From Myxococcales bacterium (GTDB taxonomy: Bacteria; Myxococcota_A; Polyangia; Fen-1088): a stretch of DNA of 64,000 nt. Location of the stretch: the NCBI GenBank assembly GCA_022184915.1, contig JAGTJU010000004.1, positions 352,057 to 416,056 of the forward strand, written 5' to 3'. Every line of letters starts with the position of its first letter. The first letter of the stretch is position 1. The notes beneath the pieces are model-generated. The model was not told the DNA's origin. It saw only the letters and a program-made list of their open reading frames with translations, and searched no databases. Positions 61,928 to 64,000 of this stretch are shown here, one piece after another. The translations under genes and the position numbers were made by a program.

Positions 61928-63511
61928 TCACTTCCTGTTTTCGATGAGAGCCAGGGTCACCTGGCTTTCGCCCAACTGCTGAACCGCCCCGGGCAAACGA
62001 ACGGCGCTGCGATCGGCTTCGATCTGTTCCTCGAGCTTGGTCGTGCACTCCTTGCAGGGTGCTTGTGCAAGCCGGGCCAACGCCAGCAGCATCGCGTGAT
62101 GGGCCACGAAGTGGTCCTGTTGCAGGGTCTTGACCGGCTTGAGGGCCGCAAGCAGGAGGGGAATGCCTTTGGAAGCGTCGCCCGACAACCCGATGGCGAT
62201 CGCCGCCTTCTCCGCACGCGCCGGCGAAGGATCGGACAGCGCTTTGCCGTAACACGCAAGGTCGGCGTCGCACTCTCGTGCCACTTGCATGCGATCGAGC
62301 GCCTCGCCGAAGACGCCTTGCGCTTCGGTTTCCTTCTCGAACAGCTCCTTGAAGGCGTCGTATTGATCTTTGCCCGCAAGCCGCGCGAAATCGACGGCAG
62401 CCGAGGCCCGTAGATTCGACGCTTTCTCTCCGTCGATGGTGACGTAGCCGCTCTTCGCCACCTCGAAGAGCGCCGGTACGGCCCGGGTGGCGCCCGCCAT
62501 GAAGAGCCCACTCGAGGCGGCTGCGCGCAACTGCCAGTCCCGTTTGCCGTCCCTCAGCACGTCCAGGAGGGCGTCGACCGCCTTCGGTGTGCCGATCTTG
62601 CCGAGGCTAAGGAGGGCCTCGGCGTGTTCGGGGCCGGCCTTGGGCCGCTCGAGGATGGCGAGCAGGGCCGAGACGGACTGCTCGGCGCGAAGATCTCCCA
62701 GCACCCACGCGGCCTTCCAGGGCACGACGCCCGGCGAGTACTCGTCGAACTTGAGCGCCTTGGCCATCTTGTTGACGTCTTCGTTCTTCCCCGTCAGCAG
62801 CGCCACGAGGGGCGCCACGGACGGCGCGCCGATGCGCACCAACGCCAGGCGGCACTCTTGAAAAACGTTGCTACCCCGGCCCGTCATGAAGAGTCCCTGC
62901 AAGAGGGCGGGTATCGCGGCGGGGTCCTTGATCTCGGCCAGTGCCAGGGCCGCAGTCTTGTTGAGGAGGAAGTCCTGCTCGTCGGCGGACGTGGTGAGCA
63001 CCTTGGTGAGCGAGGGCGTCGCCGCGGGATCGCCGATGTGGGCCAGCGCCTTGATGGCCGCAAGCCGCACCTGATTCGCGCGAGACTTGATCGGCAGCGT
63101 CTTGTCCACGGCCTTGGCGAGTGCCGCAGTGGCGCTCTTGGCCTTCATGTCGCCCAGAAAGCCCGCTGCCACGAGAGCGTTCTCGAAGTCGTCCGAATCG
63201 TACGCGAGCTGGGCCACGAACAGGTCCTCGGTCGAGGAATCCTGAAGGCGCGCGATGGCGCGGAGGTGGTTCGGGTCCTTCGTCTCCTCGAACAGGGCGC
63301 GCAGCTGGGGCAGGGCGACACGCGCCTTTTCCGGCTCCATGCGGGCCAGATTGTCCAGGGCCTCCTTGCGGGTGCGCAGGCTGTCGAGCTTCTTCGCCCA
63401 GGTTTTCGGGTCGTTCGGATCGTCACAACCCGTCGTGCCGAGGTTGCCCAACAGCAGGACCAGGAACAGGGCCGGCCGGCCCCAGCGATGCACCTTCGTG
63501 ATCATGCCCAT
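61928..63511 (-). CDS. HEAT-repeat lipoprotein
   Basis: 527 residues from ATG 63511, which has GGAGGAG nine bases upstream. The signal ends in GTTGC (Cys29), an acceptable lipobox. The mature protein is made of HEAT-type helix pairs, for example RLAAIKALAHIGDPAATPSL, ALAEIKDPAAIPALLQGL and ALLSLGKIGTPKAVDALLDV. Late cysteines (CDADLACYG, CKECTT) could form disulfides. It is a probable protein-binding scaffold at an envelope membrane. An ExbD/TolR-like gene lies just upstream in the same direction. Confidence 0.88.
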   Translation of the reverse strand: MGMITKVHRWGRPALFLVLLLGNLGTTGCDDPNDPKTWAKKLDSLRTRKEALDNLARMEPEKARVALPQLRALFEETKDPNHLRAIARLQDSSTEDLFVAQLAYDSDDFENALVAAGFLGDMKAKSATAALAKAVDKTLPIKSRANQVRLAAIKALAHIGDPAATPSLTKVLTTSADEQDFLLNKTAALALAEIKDPAAIPALLQGLFMTGRGSNVFQECRLALVRIGAPSVAPLVALLTGKNEDVNKMAKALKFDEYSPGVVPWKAAWVLGDLRAEQSVSALLAILERPKAGPEHAEALLSLGKIGTPKAVDALLDVLRDGKRDWQLRAAASSGLFMAGATRAVPALFEVAKSGYVTIDGEKASNLRASAAVDFARLAGKDQYDAFKELFEKETEAQGVFGEALDRMQVARECDADLACYGKALSDPSPARAEKAAIAIGLSGDASKGIPLLLAALKPVKTLQQDHFVAHHAMLLALARLAQAPCKECTTKLEEQIEADRSAVRLPGAVQQLGESQVTLALIENRK

Positions 63512-63660
63512 GGAAACGCGCTCCTCCGCTCGAATGCGAACACCCTCACCTCGCACGCGGCGAGACGAGGGTGCTCTCGTGGTTCAACCGGTCAATCGAG
63601 AGTCCGACTTGGCTAGGTGGCCCGGCATCACCGAGAGCGCCAAGGACGGAGCTGCCGTAC

Positions 63661-64000
63661 TTACTCCGGAAGGGCCGCTGCGGCCTGGCTCTTGGGATTC
63701 ACGGCGAAGTTGAGGTTCTGATAACCCGCGACCGCTGCCGTGTAGAGGATCTTTTTGAGGGCCTTGAATTCCACGGCCTTGTCGGCCTGGAGGATCACGA
63801 TCCCGGGAAAGTCCTCGTTGGGGTGGGTCAACTTGTAGTTGTTCTTCAGCGTGACCAAACGGTCGTGCAGCTCGGTAATCTTGGCATCGCCCGTGGCCGA
63901 GTCGCGCAGCAGCTCTTCGCCCGTGGCAACCTGCTGGCCGTCGAGCATGACCACGTCCTGGGTGACGCCCACCACCGGCGCGCGTTCCAGGTCGCGCCAG
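63661..64000 (-). CDS. ExbD/TolR family protein, partial
   Basis: The C-terminal 112 or so residues are inside the window; the frame stays open to the right edge, where the gene continues. The ExbD/TolR periplasmic pattern is seen: VILQADKAVEFKALKKILYTA and AGYQNLNFAV. ExbD/TolR works with ExbB/TolQ to use the proton gradient for TonB or Tol function. An internal insertion (residues around GDAKITELHDRLVTLKNNY) looks longer than usual. The HEAT lipoprotein gene follows after 149 bp. Confidence 0.82.
   Translation of the reverse strand, partial: WRDLERAPVVGVTQDVVMLDGQQVATGEELLRDSATGDAKITELHDRLVTLKNNYKLTHPNEDFPGIVILQADKAVEFKALKKILYTAAVAGYQNLNFAVNPKSQAAAALPE

Overview
The window is a GC-rich stretch of bacterial chromosome. 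It is densely coded, with no insertion sequence, prophage, CRISPR array, tRNA or rRNA that I can see. Gene content points to a myxobacterium-like deltaproteobacterium (Myxococcota), aerobic and Gram-negative. The clues are a sigma-54/regulatory-PTS locus, an alternative complex III plus caa3 oxidase operon, a 2-oxoacid:ferredoxin oxidoreductase, many outer-membrane barrels and lipoproteins, long TPR and HEAT proteins, and a protein with an MXAN_5187-type C-terminal domain. The assignment rests on recalled family and synteny knowledge, not on a search.

Left part (1-6347): the tail of a secreted-type gene, an FAD-linked D-2-hydroxyacid dehydrogenase, a secreted protein, a periplasmic coiled-coil protein, and two outer-membrane barrel proteins that meet tail to tail. 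Positions 6658-14478 hold pyrG, then rpoN, hpf, ptsN, hprK, rapZ, a mannose-family EIIA and ptsH. ptsI follows, and behind it, tightly coupled, come a lipoprotein and a TonB-dependent receptor (to 20176). No sugar permease is present in the window, so this looks like a regulatory PTS. HprK can act on the Ser of HPr, and EI, HPr and two EIIA proteins form the relay.

Centre (20255-33204): one compact respiratory operon, actABCDEF, a small membrane protein, a SCO copper chaperone, and cytochrome oxidase subunits II (with fused cytochrome c), I (A2 type), III and IV. Nearly every gene overlaps the next by a few bases. A good sigma-70-like promoter opens the operon and a strong hairpin terminator closes it. 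The product would be a quinol-to-oxygen electron chain that bypasses the bc1 complex.

Right part: an outer-membrane barrel coupled to a methylmalonyl-CoA epimerase, a divergent GH3/NagZ-type glycosidase, korAB, and a leftward MoxR/DUF58/BatA-like/DUF4175/metallopeptidase cluster (40048-49201). The DUF4175 gene is split by a run of nine G. A divergent ECF-type sigma factor follows, then two glycosyltransferase-51 genes: an unusual AsmA-like/GT51 fusion and a class A PBP. A 1212-residue TPR protein, a membrane sensor with a proline-rich linker, a cupredoxin-like protein, queF, a HEAT-repeat lipoprotein and a partial ExbD/TolR gene run to the right edge. Several start codons lie only 6-12 bases after a -10-like hexamer with no Shine-Dalgarno sequence, which suggests leaderless mRNAs.
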